Notes: generated from the sequence alone by a model not told the origin. DNA of 32,575 bases from Thermomicrobiales bacterium (GCA_023957015.1 JAMLHR010000029.1:1-32575); one strand, 5' to 3'; counted from the stretch's first letter, positions 7,740-14,851 are shown. Numbers and translations are program-made.

Positions 7740-8267
7740 ATGTTTAGGCGTTTCGGCGCCCGATCGGTGCGCCCGTTGGCGCGGACCGACGGGTTGAGCG
7801 TGACCGTATCCGGTGACGAAACTCTGGTCTATGACCGCACGCAATTTGTGATTCACCGTCTCAACGCTGATACCGCGATGATCTGGCGACTGGCTGATGG
7901 TACGCGGGATCTGGCTATGCTCGCCGCCGAGGCGAGACTTCCCACGAAGGTCGTTAAGGAGTCTCTATCGGTACTTGCTGGCAGTGATTTGGTTAAGGCC
8001 GAATCGCTCGGCAGGTCCGCGGTTACCCGCCGCCGCCTCATCGGTGGTGCTGCCGGTGCGGCTACTGCCATGTCATTCATTGCTCAGGCTGCAGCCTCGC
8101 CAAATGACGGTGATCACTGTCAAGGAAACGAGACGTTCCTTGGTACGATTTGCTGCAGACACAGCCAGTACGAATGGACGCTATGGACATGTCAGGGCTT
8201 TGGCACCCACCCAACTGGTATACACGGTTACGTGCGTTGCTACACCGGTGGCAGGCCATGCATTTGA
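7740..8267 (+). CDS. PqqD-like domain fused to internal Tat signal and six-cysteine tail (paralogue 2)
   Basis: A 175-residue paralogue of the protein at 6928. The PqqD-like part covers residues 10-89 (VRPLARTDGLSVTVSGDETL, then VYDRTQFVIHRLNADTAMIW). The Tat-type signal is at 95-120 (VTRRRLIGGAAGAATAMSF, cleavage near QAAA|SP). The tail (121-175) has six cysteines (127, 138, 139, 151, 167, 174), again with one CC pair but different spacing. The two proteins are similar up to the signal and essentially unrelated in the tail apart from cysteine count. ATG 7740 is preferred over an upstream in-frame start because GGGGG lies 8 bases before it and the paralogue begins the same way. Confidence 0.7.
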   Translation: MFRRFGARSVRPLARTDGLSVTVSGDETLVYDRTQFVIHRLNADTAMIWRLADGTRDLAMLAAEARLPTKVVKESLSVLAGSDLVKAESLGRSAVTRRRLIGGAAGAATAMSFIAQAAASPNDGDHCQGNETFLGTICCRHSQYEWTLWTCQGFGTHPTGIHGYVRCYTGGRPCI

Positions 8268-8313
8268 GTTTGCCTATCACGAGCACGTTCCCTAGTTTCA
8301 GATAGGTAAACTC
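8266..8313 (+). terminator. 13-bp stem hairpin at the end of the second PqqD-Tat gene
   Basis: GAGTTTGCCTATC (8266-8278) pairs with GATAGGTAAACTC (8301-8313) with one G-U pair around a 22-base loop. The stem begins inside the stop codon. No T-run follows, so the role (terminator, mRNA end protection or processing site) is not settled. Confidence 0.45.
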
Positions 8314-8461
8314 ACTAAGTTGAGGTCGAAGGATGTCTGCATCCGGGTGACGGCACACGCGGTCCGTGGCGATTTCACCTTGCCCATGAAGAGCACGCCG
8401 TCTCCTTGATGTCTCACGTCAATCGAAACTTCACTGAAGCGATTCGTAACGACTCGGCCCA

Positions 8462-8499
8462 ACTCGAGGTCAGATACACTGCTGAATCGAACCTCGAGT
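8462..8499 (+). promoter_or_regulatory. Perfect 9-bp inverted repeat upstream of cpsB
   Basis: ACTCGAGGT (8462-8470) and ACCTCGAGT (8491-8499) are exact inverted repeats 20 bases apart, 59 bases before the phosphatase start. Half-site centres are 29 bases apart, close to three helical turns, as in an operator bound by a dimer of dimers. A transcript hairpin is the alternative. The surrounding 291-base gap shows no supported gene. Confidence 0.35.
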
Positions 8500-8558
8500 G
8501 AGCTCGCATGGTATCGTTCCCGAGATGAACACGAATAGTCACGGGCGACACATTCCGC

Positions 8559-9335
8559 ATGTACATTGATATCCACTCTCACATACTTCCCGGTATCGAC
8601 GATGGCGCGCGATCGCTCCAAGAGAGCGATTCGATGCTGGACACGTACGCTTCCCTGGGTTTCAGCACGGTCGTAGCCACGCCACATGTGACCATTGAGG
8701 ATATCGGTTACCAGGGCTCCATCTCCGACGATCTCATGCGTCAGGTTCGACCCGCGACGACCGCCTTCAGCATATCGATCCAGCGGGCAGGGGAGATTCG
8801 TCTCGATCCTGGTATCGCGGCAGAGCCGCATCTCCTACGTGGTTACACACTCGATGGGTCGCGGTATCTTCTCGTCGATTTCTCCTCTGGATCTTGGCCC
8901 TTCTACGCCGAAGATACGTTGTTTCAGATTCAGATGCAGGGGTTCACGCCCATTCTGGCCCATCCGGAGCGCTACGGTTGGTCGACGGATCAGCGTTACC
9001 TGGCCACCGATCTCGTATCCCGGGGTGTGTTACTTCAGGTGACGCTAGGAAGCATGACGGGTACGTTTGGCAAGTCTGCCGCTATGAATGCGAGGGCGCT
9101 GCTTCAAGCGGGGCTCGTCCATGTACTTGCGAGTGATGCACATGGACCTGGCACGCGACTCACCGCTGCGGGGAGAGGGATCGAATGGACAATCAAACAC
9201 TACGGCGAGGATGCGATCGAGCAGTTCCTGATCGACGCGCCGAAACGCATTCTGGCTTCGGAACAGGTGGGGCCGTTCGTGCCAGCGCATCGAACGGGTT
9301 GGCAATCGACGTTACGTAACCTGTGGCCGTTTTAG
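8559..9335 (+). CDS. cpsB: CpsB/YwqE-type PHP-domain protein-tyrosine phosphatase
   Basis: A 258-residue PHP metallophosphatase. In Gram-positive capsule systems this family dephosphorylates the tyrosine cluster of BY-kinases and so resets polymer assembly. Metal-binding motifs are in order: DIHSHILPGIDDGA (H6, H8, D14, D15), ATPHVT (H43), AHPERY in the middle and ASDAHG near the C-terminus. Length is typical. No clear ribosome-binding site precedes the ATG, but the protein begins at the expected MYIDIHSH. Two BY-kinase genes within 7 kb are its likely substrates. It is on the same strand as the PqqD-Tat cassette, but a 291-base gap with hairpins separates them, so it may have its own promoter. 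Confidence 0.88.
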   Translation: MYIDIHSHILPGIDDGARSLQESDSMLDTYASLGFSTVVATPHVTIEDIGYQGSISDDLMRQVRPATTAFSISIQRAGEIRLDPGIAAEPHLLRGYTLDGSRYLLVDFSSGSWPFYAEDTLFQIQMQGFTPILAHPERYGWSTDQRYLATDLVSRGVLLQVTLGSMTGTFGKSAAMNARALLQAGLVHVLASDAHGPGTRLTAAGRGIEWTIKHYGEDAIEQFLIDAPKRILASEQVGPFVPAHRTGWQSTLRNLWPF

Positions 9336-9392
9336 AGCCATACATAACTGCAAACATGTTGTAGTGCGCAACATCACGGTGGCCGATCCATT

Positions 9393-9435
9393 GAATGACA
9401 AGGATTCGAGTCATTCATATGCGAACGTACGCATA
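9393..9435 (+). terminator. Two small hairpins downstream of cpsB
   Basis: GAATGAC (9393-9399) pairs with GTCATTC (9410-9416), and TATGCG (9418-9423) pairs with CGCATA (9430-9435). They lie between cpsB and the convergent tRNA genes and could end the cpsB transcript. The poor T-content makes this tentative. Confidence 0.35.
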
Positions 9436-9441
9436 AAGACA

Positions 9442-9465
9442 AAACCGGACAACATTGCCCGGTTT
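9442..9465 (-). terminator. Terminator of the tRNA-Thr/tRNA-Leu unit
   Basis: On the minus strand AAACCGG and CCGGTTT form a 7-bp stem around a 10-base loop, followed by TTTTGTCTTTA. It lies 20 bases past the tRNA-Leu 3' end. This is a reasonable intrinsic terminator for the tRNA transcript. Confidence 0.6.
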
Positions 9466-9484
9466 CATACGTGTGTGAGATTCC

Positions 9485-9570
9485 TGGTGCCGAAGGGGAG
9501 ATTTGAACTCCCACGGGGTTACCCCCACTACGCCCTGAACGTAGCGCGTCTGCCGTTTCGCCACTTCGGC
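9485..9570 (-). tRNA. tRNA-Leu (anticodon CAG)
   Basis: On the minus strand the acceptor stem GCCGAAG pairs with CTTCGGC, followed by discriminator A and an encoded CCA (9487-9485). The anticodon loop TTCAGGG is held by CTACG/CGTAG and gives CAG. A long variable arm (GTGGGGGTAACCCCGT region) is the class II signature of leucine tRNA. The T-arm contains GTTCAAAT. Confidence 0.95.
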
Positions 9571-9589
9571 CTGAAGTGTTGTGAAGAAC

Positions 9590-9665
9590 TGGAGCCGAAC
9601 GTCGGACTCGAACCGACGACCTGCTGTTTACGAAACAGCTGCTCTACCAACTGAGCTAGTTCGGC
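9590..9665 (-). tRNA. tRNA-Thr (anticodon CGT)
   Basis: A 76-base class I tRNA on the minus strand. Acceptor stem GCCGAAC/GTTCGGC, discriminator T, encoded CCA (9592-9590). The D-arm contains AGCTCAGTTGGTAGAGC. The anticodon stem is GCTGT/ACAGC with loop TTCGTAA, giving CGT. The T-loop contains GGTTCGAGTCC. It is the first gene of a two-tRNA unit. Confidence 0.95.
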
Positions 9666-9690
9666 AGCACCTTCTTCACAAGGCCGCGTC

Positions 9691-9720
9691 AGTATACCAA
9701 AATCAGATTGGTGCTGCCAA
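9691..9720 (-). promoter_or_regulatory. Promoter of the tRNA-Thr/tRNA-Leu unit
   Basis: On the minus strand -35 TTGGCA (9720-9715) and -10 TATACT (9696-9691), each matching five of six consensus positions, are 18 bases apart. Transcription would start about 20 bases before tRNA-Thr. Confidence 0.65.
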
Positions 9721-9820
9721 GCTCCTCACTGACGCAACGGTGGTATTGTACTCTCTCGATGTGGGGAATGCACATGCTCCGCACCGCTTCTTTCAAACAA
9801 CCCATTCCCGAGTACAGATA

Positions 9821-10423
9821 ATGCGTCAGAAACCACAATCCAATCCGTCAAATCGAAGCTCGATCATTTACATCGTTGTCACCGCGGTAGTGGTGTTTGG
9901 GATAGTCGCTGCTCTTGTCGCCACCGTTGATCTTGGAAACCTGTTCTCATCGGAAAAGGAACCGACTCCTGACTACAACACGAACTCGATCGCTGCTCAA
10001 CAAACGGTGGTTGCCGAGAATCCGGATAGTGCGGAACAACGCGCGCTTCTCGCCTCCATGCTTGCGAGCAGTGGTCGTATGCCGGAAGCGATACCGATAT
10101 ACGAGCAGGCGATCGATCTCGCCCCTGACAACACCGAGATACGACTCGATTTCGCCCGTAGTCTGCAGGTGAACGGTTATCCGCAAGATGCAGAAGCGCA
10201 GTTCCTGAAGGTACTGGAGATTGAACCGCGCAATCACTCTGCGCACTATTACCTCGCGCGTCTCTACCTGGATGTAGAGCCTGTTCGAACCGACCAGGCG
10301 GTTGCCCATCTGCATCAGGTCATCGAGATCGCTCCGGACTCGTTCCTGGCAGATCAGGCTCAGTCGCTCCTCGATAGTATGACCTATTCTGCGGACGGTG
10401 CCTCTCCAATCGCGACACCATAG
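9821..10423 (+). CDS. Membrane-anchored tetratricopeptide repeat protein
   Basis: A 200-residue protein with one N-terminal membrane helix at about 14-36 (SIIYIVVTAVVVFGIVAALV) and roughly three TPR units (about 71-104, 105-138 and 139-175). The units carry characteristic residues such as GRMPEAIPIYEQAIDLAPDN and the repeated EIAPDS/EIEPRN turns. TPR modules mediate protein-protein contacts; the partner is unknown. The frame is open upstream across the antisense of the tRNAs, but that stretch translates tRNA complement. The ATG at 9821, just before the membrane helix, is therefore chosen despite a weak ribosome-binding site. Its stop directly abuts the LexA box of ruvB. Confidence 0.75.
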   Translation: MRQKPQSNPSNRSSIIYIVVTAVVVFGIVAALVATVDLGNLFSSEKEPTPDYNTNSIAAQQTVVAENPDSAEQRALLASMLASSGRMPEAIPIYEQAIDLAPDNTEIRLDFARSLQVNGYPQDAEAQFLKVLEIEPRNHSAHYYLARLYLDVEPVRTDQAVAHLHQVIEIAPDSFLADQAQSLLDSMTYSADGASPIATP

Positions 10424-10453
10424 AGAACGAATGTTCGCATGTTGGGGTATACT
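10424..10453 (+). promoter_or_regulatory. LexA (SOS) box and -10 element of ruvB
   Basis: GAACGAATGTTC (10425-10436) fits the Gram-positive-type SOS box GAAC-N4-GTTC, including the purine/pyrimidine preferences of the inner bases. It covers the place of a -35 for the -10 hexamer TATACT (10448-10453). No independent -35 match is seen. The -10 lies only 6 bases before ATG 10460, so the transcript may be leaderless. ruvB is a classical SOS gene, which supports the site. Confidence 0.7.
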
Positions 10454-10459
10454 GACGGC

Positions 10460-11563
10460 ATGAATGATGCAGCACGGCCCAAGGGTCGTATGTCCACCAT
10501 GTCCGCCAACTCGCAGGACAATGAACGCATGGTTTCGCCGCGCGTCCGCGAGGATGACGATACCTCGCTCGACCGTAGCTTGCGGCCGCGATCGCTCGCC
10601 GAGTACGTCGGACAGGATCGTGTCAAGACCAATCTCTCCATCTTTATCCAGGCGGCGAAGGTGCGGAAGGAACCGCTGGATCACGTTCTCCTGTACGGCC
10701 CACCTGGACTGGGAAAGACAACGTTGGCGCAAATCATTGCCGCCGAGATGGGTGTGAATCTCCGGATTACCAGTGGTCCCGCGATCGAGCGGCAGGGTGA
10801 TTTGGTCTCTATTCTGACCAATTTGCAGCCAGGCGATGTGCTCTTCATCGACGAGATCCATCGTCTGAATCGCCTGGTGGAAGAAGTCCTATACCCTGCG
10901 ATGGAGGATTTCGCGGTCGATATCATCGTTGGTAAAGGTCCGGCGGCGCGGACGATGCGGATTCCTCTGCCGCGATTCACGCTTGTTGGTGCCACGACGC
11001 GGTTGGCGCTGCTAACAGGCCCGCTCCGCGATCGTTTCGGGGCAGTGATGCGTCTCGAGTTCTATAACGACGACTCGATGGAACAGATCATTCAGCGTTC
11101 TTCCGGCATTCTTGGTGTCACGCTTGATCCCGCCGGCGCGCGCACGCTTTCGAGCCGCGCGCGTGGCACGCCGCGTATCGCCAATCGGTTGCTGCGGCGT
11201 GTGCGTGATGTCGCGCAAGTGCAGGGGAGCGGTGTTGTGACCGAGGAGATTGCGAACCAGGCGTTGGCGCTGCTCGAGATCGATACACTTGGGTTGGATG
11301 ATACCGATCGCCGCATTCTGGAAACGGTCATCGACAAGTTCGACGGTGGACCAGTCGGTATCGATACGCTCGCTGCGGCTACCGCCGAGGAGTCGGAGAC
11401 GATTATGGATGTCTATGAGCCGTTTCTGATCCAGCTGGGTTTCCTGCAGCGGACGCCTCGTGGCCGTGTCGCCACCCGCCGTGCCTATGAGCACCTTGAT
11501 CGACCATACTCCGTCAGTACCAATGGTGTAACACAGCATTCGCTATTCCAGGAGCCCGAGTGA
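10460..11563 (+). CDS. ruvB: Holliday junction branch migration helicase RuvB
   Basis: The AAA+ motor of the RuvAB complex, which drives branch migration in recombinational repair. The 367 residues include the N-terminal [20 protein letters not shown], Walker [10 protein letters not shown], Walker [10 protein letters not shown], sensor 1 GATTR, the arginine-finger region GPLRDRFG, sensor 2 [15 protein letters not shown], and the winged-helix C-terminus with [19 protein letters not shown] 10460 is chosen because a TATACT -10 ends 6 bases before it; an in-frame ATG at 10439 would lie upstream of the expected transcript start. The extension before the conserved core is about 35 residues. The gene overlaps queA by 4 bases. 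ruvA and ruvC are not in the window. Confidence 0.95.
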   Translation: MNDAARPKGRMSTMSANSQDNERMVSPRVREDDDTSLDRSLRPRSLAEYVGQDRVKTNLSIFIQAAKVRKEPLDHVLLYGPPGLGKTTLAQIIAAEMGVNLRITSGPAIERQGDLVSILTNLQPGDVLFIDEIHRLNRLVEEVLYPAMEDFAVDIIVGKGPAARTMRIPLPRFTLVGATTRLALLTGPLRDRFGAVMRLEFYNDDSMEQIIQRSSGILGVTLDPAGARTLSSRARGTPRIANRLLRRVRDVAQVQGSGVVTEEIANQALALLEIDTLGLDDTDRRILETVIDKFDGGPVGIDTLAAATAEESETIMDVYEPFLIQLGFLQRTPRGRVATRRAYEHLDRPYSVSTNGVTQHSLFQEPE

Positions 11564-12618
11564 CCGCAGATACGCACGGCAAGCTCGCCATCGCCGATTT
11601 CGACTATGATCTTCCGCCGGAACGAATCGCTCAGGAACCGCTCGCTGATCGAGCTGGGAGCAGACTCATGGTGCTTGATCGGGAGTCCGGTGCGATCGAA
11701 CACCATGTGTTCAGGGACCTGCCCGATCTCCTTCGGCCTGGAGACCTGCTTGTCGTCAATGACAGTAAGGTGATCCCTGCGCGCCTGCTCGGCCATCGCG
11801 AGACCGGTGGAGCAGTGGAACTCTTGCTGCTACGGCCCGATGTGGGTGGGGCATGGCTGGCACTCGCGAAACCTGTTAAACGCATCAAGGTCGGGGAGAC
11901 GCTGCATTTCGCTGGTCATGATGGTTCCATCGAAGCCACCGCCACGTTGGTTGAGAAACGGGCCGAAGGGCAGGTGCTGGTGAAGCTGGATGACGTGCTT
12001 CAGAGACATCTGGACCAGTTCGGTCATTTGCCGTTGCCGCCTTACATCACGCACCAGCTGGATGATGAATCACGCTACCAGACAATCTATGCTCATGAGT
12101 CTGGTTCGGCGGCGGCGCCGACGGCCGGTCTGCATTTCACCGACGATGTGTTGGGGGCACTAGGGCGACGTGGTATTGGATTCGCCACCGTGACCTTACA
12201 CGTCGGTCTGGATACCTTCCGACCAGTCTCCGTAGAGTTCGCTGAGGACCACGAGATTCATAGCGAATGGTGCTCGGTCTCTGAAGAGACCTGGAACAAT
12301 ATCCAGGAGACCAGGGCTCGCGGTGGACGAGTTGTTGCCGTTGGTACAACCAGCGCTCGTACTCTCGAATCGCTTGGTCAGCGGGTGCAATCTGGCCAAC
12401 CAGGTTCGTTTGATGCGTTCACGCGTATCTACATCACACCTGGGTACGAGTGGACGATGGTCGATCTGCTGATCACGAACTTCCACTTGCCAAAATCAAC
12501 GCTTCTGCTGATGATCAGTTCGTTGGCTGGACGAGAGCATGTGCTGGCTGCCTACGAAGAGGCGATCCGCGAGGAGTACCGGTTCTTTTCATTTGGCGAT
12601 GCCATGCTGATCAAGTGA
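11560..12618 (+). CDS. queA: S-adenosylmethionine:tRNA ribosyltransferase-isomerase QueA
   Basis: Transfers and isomerises the ribose of AdoMet onto preQ1-modified tRNA to form epoxyqueuosine in the wobble position of GUN-anticodon tRNAs. The 352 residues are typical in length. They show the family motifs [78 protein letters not shown] and [20 protein letters not shown]. The GTG start overlaps the ruvB stop (GTGA), with AGGAG six bases upstream, so translation is coupled. The ruvB-queA pairing is common in bacteria. Confidence 0.95.
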   Translation: MTADTHGKLAIADFDYDLPPERIAQEPLADRAGSRLMVLDRESGAIEHHVFRDLPDLLRPGDLLVVNDSKVIPARLLGHRETGGAVELLLLRPDVGGAWLALAKPVKRIKVGETLHFAGHDGSIEATATLVEKRAEGQVLVKLDDVLQRHLDQFGHLPLPPYITHQLDDESRYQTIYAHESGSAAAPTAGLHFTDDVLGALGRRGIGFATVTLHVGLDTFRPVSVEFAEDHEIHSEWCSVSEETWNNIQETRARGGRVVAVGTTSARTLESLGQRVQSGQPGSFDAFTRIYITPGYEWTMVDLLITNFHLPKSTLLLMISSLAGREHVLAAYEEAIREEYRFFSFGDAMLIK

Positions 12619-12624
12619 GGAACT

Positions 12625-13236
12625 ATGAGCGACTATCCCGATTTGAATGGAAAAACACGAGACGATGCCTGGGTCTTGCTGGCGGAATGGGTGCAGACGG
12701 ATAGTCTGAGAAAGCACTGCCTTTCGGTTGAAACCGCCATGCGTGCCTATGCCGAGCGACTTGGGGAGGATGTGGAAGCCTGGGGTATGCTCGGGCTCTT
12801 GCATGACTTCGATTACGAGCGCTATCCCAATCTGGACGATCACACCAAGATTGGTTCTGCCTATCTGCGAGACAACGGTTGGCCGGATTGGCTCGCAGAT
12901 GCTCTTCTGGCACATGGATACGATGATGCCTATCCGAGGACAACGCTCTATGATCGGGCGCTGTTCTCGGTGGATGAGCTCACGGGTTTCGTTGCGGCGG
13001 TCGCGCTGGTGCGACCATCCAAGGCGGTTGCCGATGTGAAGGTGAGTTCGGTCACCAAGAAGCTGAAGGACAAGGCCTTTGCCGCAGCAATTCACCGCGA
13101 TGAGCTTCGTCCGGGTGCTGAGGAGTTCGACGTCGACTTCAATGAACACATAGCGGTTATCATTGAGGCTATGTCTGCCAATGCCGAGGTGCTCGGATTG
13201 GCCGGTATTTCATCGGGTCAGGAAACTGACGCATAG
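12625..13236 (+). CDS. HD-domain metal-dependent hydrolase, function unknown
   Basis: A 203-residue HD-superfamily protein. The metal ligands appear as H31 (LRKHCLSVE), H60-D61 (GLLHDFDYERYPN) and D117 (FSVDELTGF), with H73 and H97 (LLAHGYDD) nearby. Related small HD proteins are widespread and mostly uncharacterised, acting on nucleotides or phosphoesters. It begins 6 bases after queA with GAGGA at good spacing and is probably in the ruvB-queA operon. Substrate cannot be inferred from the sequence. Confidence 0.8.
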   Translation: MSDYPDLNGKTRDDAWVLLAEWVQTDSLRKHCLSVETAMRAYAERLGEDVEAWGMLGLLHDFDYERYPNLDDHTKIGSAYLRDNGWPDWLADALLAHGYDDAYPRTTLYDRALFSVDELTGFVAAVALVRPSKAVADVKVSSVTKKLKDKAFAAAIHRDELRPGAEEFDVDFNEHIAVIIEAMSANAEVLGLAGISSGQETDA

Positions 13237-13278
13237 ATCAGCGATGGCAATGATACCATCGGCTCAGAAAGGTACAGC

Positions 13279-13803
13279 ATGGCCTCCAAGCAGTGGTCCA
13301 AGCCGTTCGCGATGTCCCTGGAAGACGGCAAGACATATAAGGCGAATCTGGAGACGTCTCACGGCACGATGGTTGTTGAGTTCTATGTCGAGGACGCACC
13401 GAACACCGTCAACAACTTCGTGAATCTGGTGAAGGAAGGCTACTACGATAACACGCCGTTCCATCGCGTCATCAAAGGGTTCATGCTTCAGGGCGGCGAT
13501 CCAACCGGAACGGGTATGGGTGGCCCAGGTTACAAATTCGCCGATGAACCGGTGAAGAAGCAGTACACCAAGGGCACGATCGCGATGGCGAATGCCGGTC
13601 CGAACACGAACGGCAGTCAGTTCTTCATCATGCATGCCGACTATCCGTTGCCACCGAATTACACCATCTTCGGTAAGGTGGTTGAGGGTACGGATGTGAT
13701 CGATGCCATCGCGAATGTTCCGGTTGGCCGATCCCGTAGTGGTGAGAACTCCGCTCCACAGGAGCCGGTGGTTCTGATGAAAGCGACCATCTCAGAGTCC
13801 TAA
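13279..13803 (+). CDS. Cyclophilin-type peptidyl-prolyl cis-trans isomerase
   Basis: A 174-residue cytoplasmic cyclophilin that speeds proline isomerisation during folding. After a short leader the domain runs from about residue 20. Family motifs are YYDNTPFHRVIKGFMLQGGD, GPGYKFADE, GTIAMANAGPNTNGSQFFI and YTIFGKVVEGTDVIDAI, including the catalytic arginine in FHRV. No signal peptide or membrane segment is seen. The ATG has AAAGG six bases upstream. It lies 42 bases after the HD gene and is followed by a strong hairpin, so it closes the ruvB operon or has its own promoter in the gap. Confidence 0.93.
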   Translation: MASKQWSKPFAMSLEDGKTYKANLETSHGTMVVEFYVEDAPNTVNNFVNLVKEGYYDNTPFHRVIKGFMLQGGDPTGTGMGGPGYKFADEPVKKQYTKGTIAMANAGPNTNGSQFFIMHADYPLPPNYTIFGKVVEGTDVIDAIANVPVGRSRSGENSAPQEPVVLMKATISES

Positions 13804-13836
13804 ATCTTCAGACTCACAATCCAGGAGTACCGAAAT

Positions 13837-13858
13837 GAGGCACCCACATGGGTGCCTC
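13837..13858 (+). terminator. Terminator after the cyclophilin gene (convergent)
   Basis: GAGGCACCC (13837-13845) pairs with GGGTGCCTC (13850-13858) around ACAT. It lies between the convergent ends of the cyclophilin gene and the 65-residue minus-strand gene, and could serve both strands. T-tracts are short. Confidence 0.65.
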
Positions 13859-13863
13859 GTTCG

Positions 13864-14061
13864 CTATGCCGCTTCCAGTTCGGACTGGTATGCCTGTTCA
13901 TACTCGTGCAGGAGATTGAGCCAATGTTCGATGTGTCGACTCACGTCCTGTCCTTCTGCTTCTAGTTGTTGGATGAGGGCGTCACCGTGGTGAAGTCGGT
14001 TCTCCAACTGCTGCAAGTAGGTTTCGTGGGTGTTGTGTTTGTAGCCGTTCAGCAGATGCAC
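13864..14061 (-). CDS. Small helical protein in the SOS operon, unknown function
   Basis: A 65-residue protein, charged and almost certainly all-helical (HETYLQQLENRLHHGDALIQ, then QLEAEGQDVSRHIEHWLNLL), with heptad-like leucines that suggest a coiled coil. I do not recognise the family. The GTG start has a strong AAGGAGG 7 bases upstream, 14 bases after the stop of the annealing-protein gene, so it is translated from the same LexA-controlled transcript. An accessory role for the annealing protein is possible but unproven. The reading frame and ribosome-binding site make a real gene likely. Confidence 0.7.
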   Translation of the reverse strand: MHLLNGYKHNTHETYLQQLENRLHHGDALIQQLEAEGQDVSRHIEHWLNLLHEYEQAYQSELEAA

Positions 14062-14075
14062 GAAGATTCCTCCTT

Positions 14076-14630
14076 CTATGATGCCTTGGATCGACCCTGC
14101 AACCGTGCCTCGAGCAGATCGATCATGCCGCTGGCCTGACGCTTGTTCATCTGGTCGAATCCGGTACCGGTATGCTGCTGAACCAATGCGTTCAGCGAAA
14201 CGGGATCCAGTCCAACCTCATCGGCGAGATGTTTGATGCGAGCTCGCTGTGGTGGAGTGGCCTCATTGGCTGGAGTCAGGTGTTGAACTGCGGCGAGTGG
14301 AATACCGTCATCATCGTTTTCAGCACTTCCTGGTGTGCCGTATCCCAGTGCCGTCAGAGCACGACCGATTGCTTTCGTCTCGGCTTTCTCGATGTAGTTC
14401 TCGAAGTTAGTCTCCGTCTCACTTCCCCAGCCGCTGGCGATGCCGCCACCGGGAATCTCGACGCGAGCGCGCATGATGGCGCGACCGTGATCGTGTGAGA
14501 TCAACTCGGTATCAAGGCGAGCATCCGGGTGCTCGTGCCGCATCCAGGCGATGCGCCACTTTACTTCCAGATAATCCTGTCCTTTGACTTTGCTCAGATA
14601 GACACTTGGGTCAAATGCTTGCTGTGCCAT
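14076..14630 (-). CDS. Putative single-strand annealing protein (Rad52/ERF-like), SOS-controlled
   Basis: A 184-residue protein. Residues 9-100 hold a conserved core (YLSKVKGQDYLEVKWRIAWM, then ARVEIPGG) ending in ENYIEKAETKAIGRALTALG (78-97). This A-E-T-x-A-x-G-R-A-L-x-x-L-G-Y-G type motif is common in phage and bacterial Rad52/ERF-like recombinases. After an acidic linker, residues 124-180 form a small helical domain (TPPQRARIKHLADEVGLDPV, then MNKRQASGMIDLLEARL) often seen at the end of such proteins. CGGAGG precedes the ATG. The promoter carries a LexA box exactly between -35 and -10. The family is suggested by motif memory only; annealing activity is inferred. Confidence 0.65.
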   Translation of the reverse strand: MAQQAFDPSVYLSKVKGQDYLEVKWRIAWMRHEHPDARLDTELISHDHGRAIMRARVEIPGGGIASGWGSETETNFENYIEKAETKAIGRALTALGYGTPGSAENDDDGIPLAAVQHLTPANEATPPQRARIKHLADEVGLDPVSLNALVQQHTGTGFDQMNKRQASGMIDLLEARLQGRSKAS

Positions 14631-14655
14631 TCTTGCGCCTCCGTCGTTGTGTCAT

Positions 14656-14669
14656 AGAACAAATGTTCT
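14656..14669 (-). promoter_or_regulatory. Second LexA box of the annealing-protein operon
   Basis: AGAACAAATGTTCT is a near-palindromic SOS box with core GAACAAATGTTC (14657-14668). It lies downstream of the predicted transcript start and 36 bases (centre to centre) from the first box, so a roadblock or cooperative binding is likely. Confidence 0.8.
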
Positions 14670-14686
14670 TTTTGTGGTTTATTGAG

Positions 14687-14715
14687 AGAATAGAACACAT
14701 GTTCTCAATTGTCAA
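14687..14715 (-). promoter_or_regulatory. SOS promoter with LexA box in the spacer
   Basis: On the minus strand a perfect -35 TTGACA (14715-14710) and -10 TATTCT (14692-14687) are separated by 17 bases. The spacer contains the SOS core GAACATGTGTTC (14704-14693), so bound LexA would exclude RNA polymerase. The leader to the ATG at 14630 is about 50 bases and holds the second box. Confidence 0.85.
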
Positions 14716-14851
14716 TGGTCGAGGAAAAGGCAGAGCACGAAATGCGCGCGATTTCGATTCATGCGACAATACGCGAAGAATGGACGGTTGATACGTTGGG
14801 AGTGAACTCCGGGCGGGGAGACCGTAACGGTGTAGTGAAGAGAGGTGACCC

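Noticed and set aside
8298..8831. 177-codon minus-strand frame overlapping the start of cpsB
   Set aside because: No start codon fits the part outside cpsB, there is no recognisable domain, and half of it is the complement of a conserved gene.
5904..9335. Lasso peptide biosynthetic cluster
   Set aside because: A PqqD-like domain and an HprK-like kinase are present, but there is no asparagine-synthetase-like cyclase, no transglutaminase-like protease and no short precursor gene.
9364..9654. Plus-strand reading frame across the tRNAs (contains GRFELPRGYPHYALN and NVGLEPTTCCLR)
   Set aside because: It translates the antisense of tRNA-Leu and tRNA-Thr; such frames are a known source of false proteins.
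9581..9820. N-terminal extension of the TPR protein
   Set aside because: The first 80 codons overlap the tRNA-Thr complement and its promoter; the ATG at 9821 directly before the membrane helix is more plausible.
13864..14715. Prophage remnant around the annealing protein
   Set aside because: There are no integrase, structural or lysis genes and the flanks are core genes (cyclophilin, dnaN); a single domesticated gene is the simpler view.
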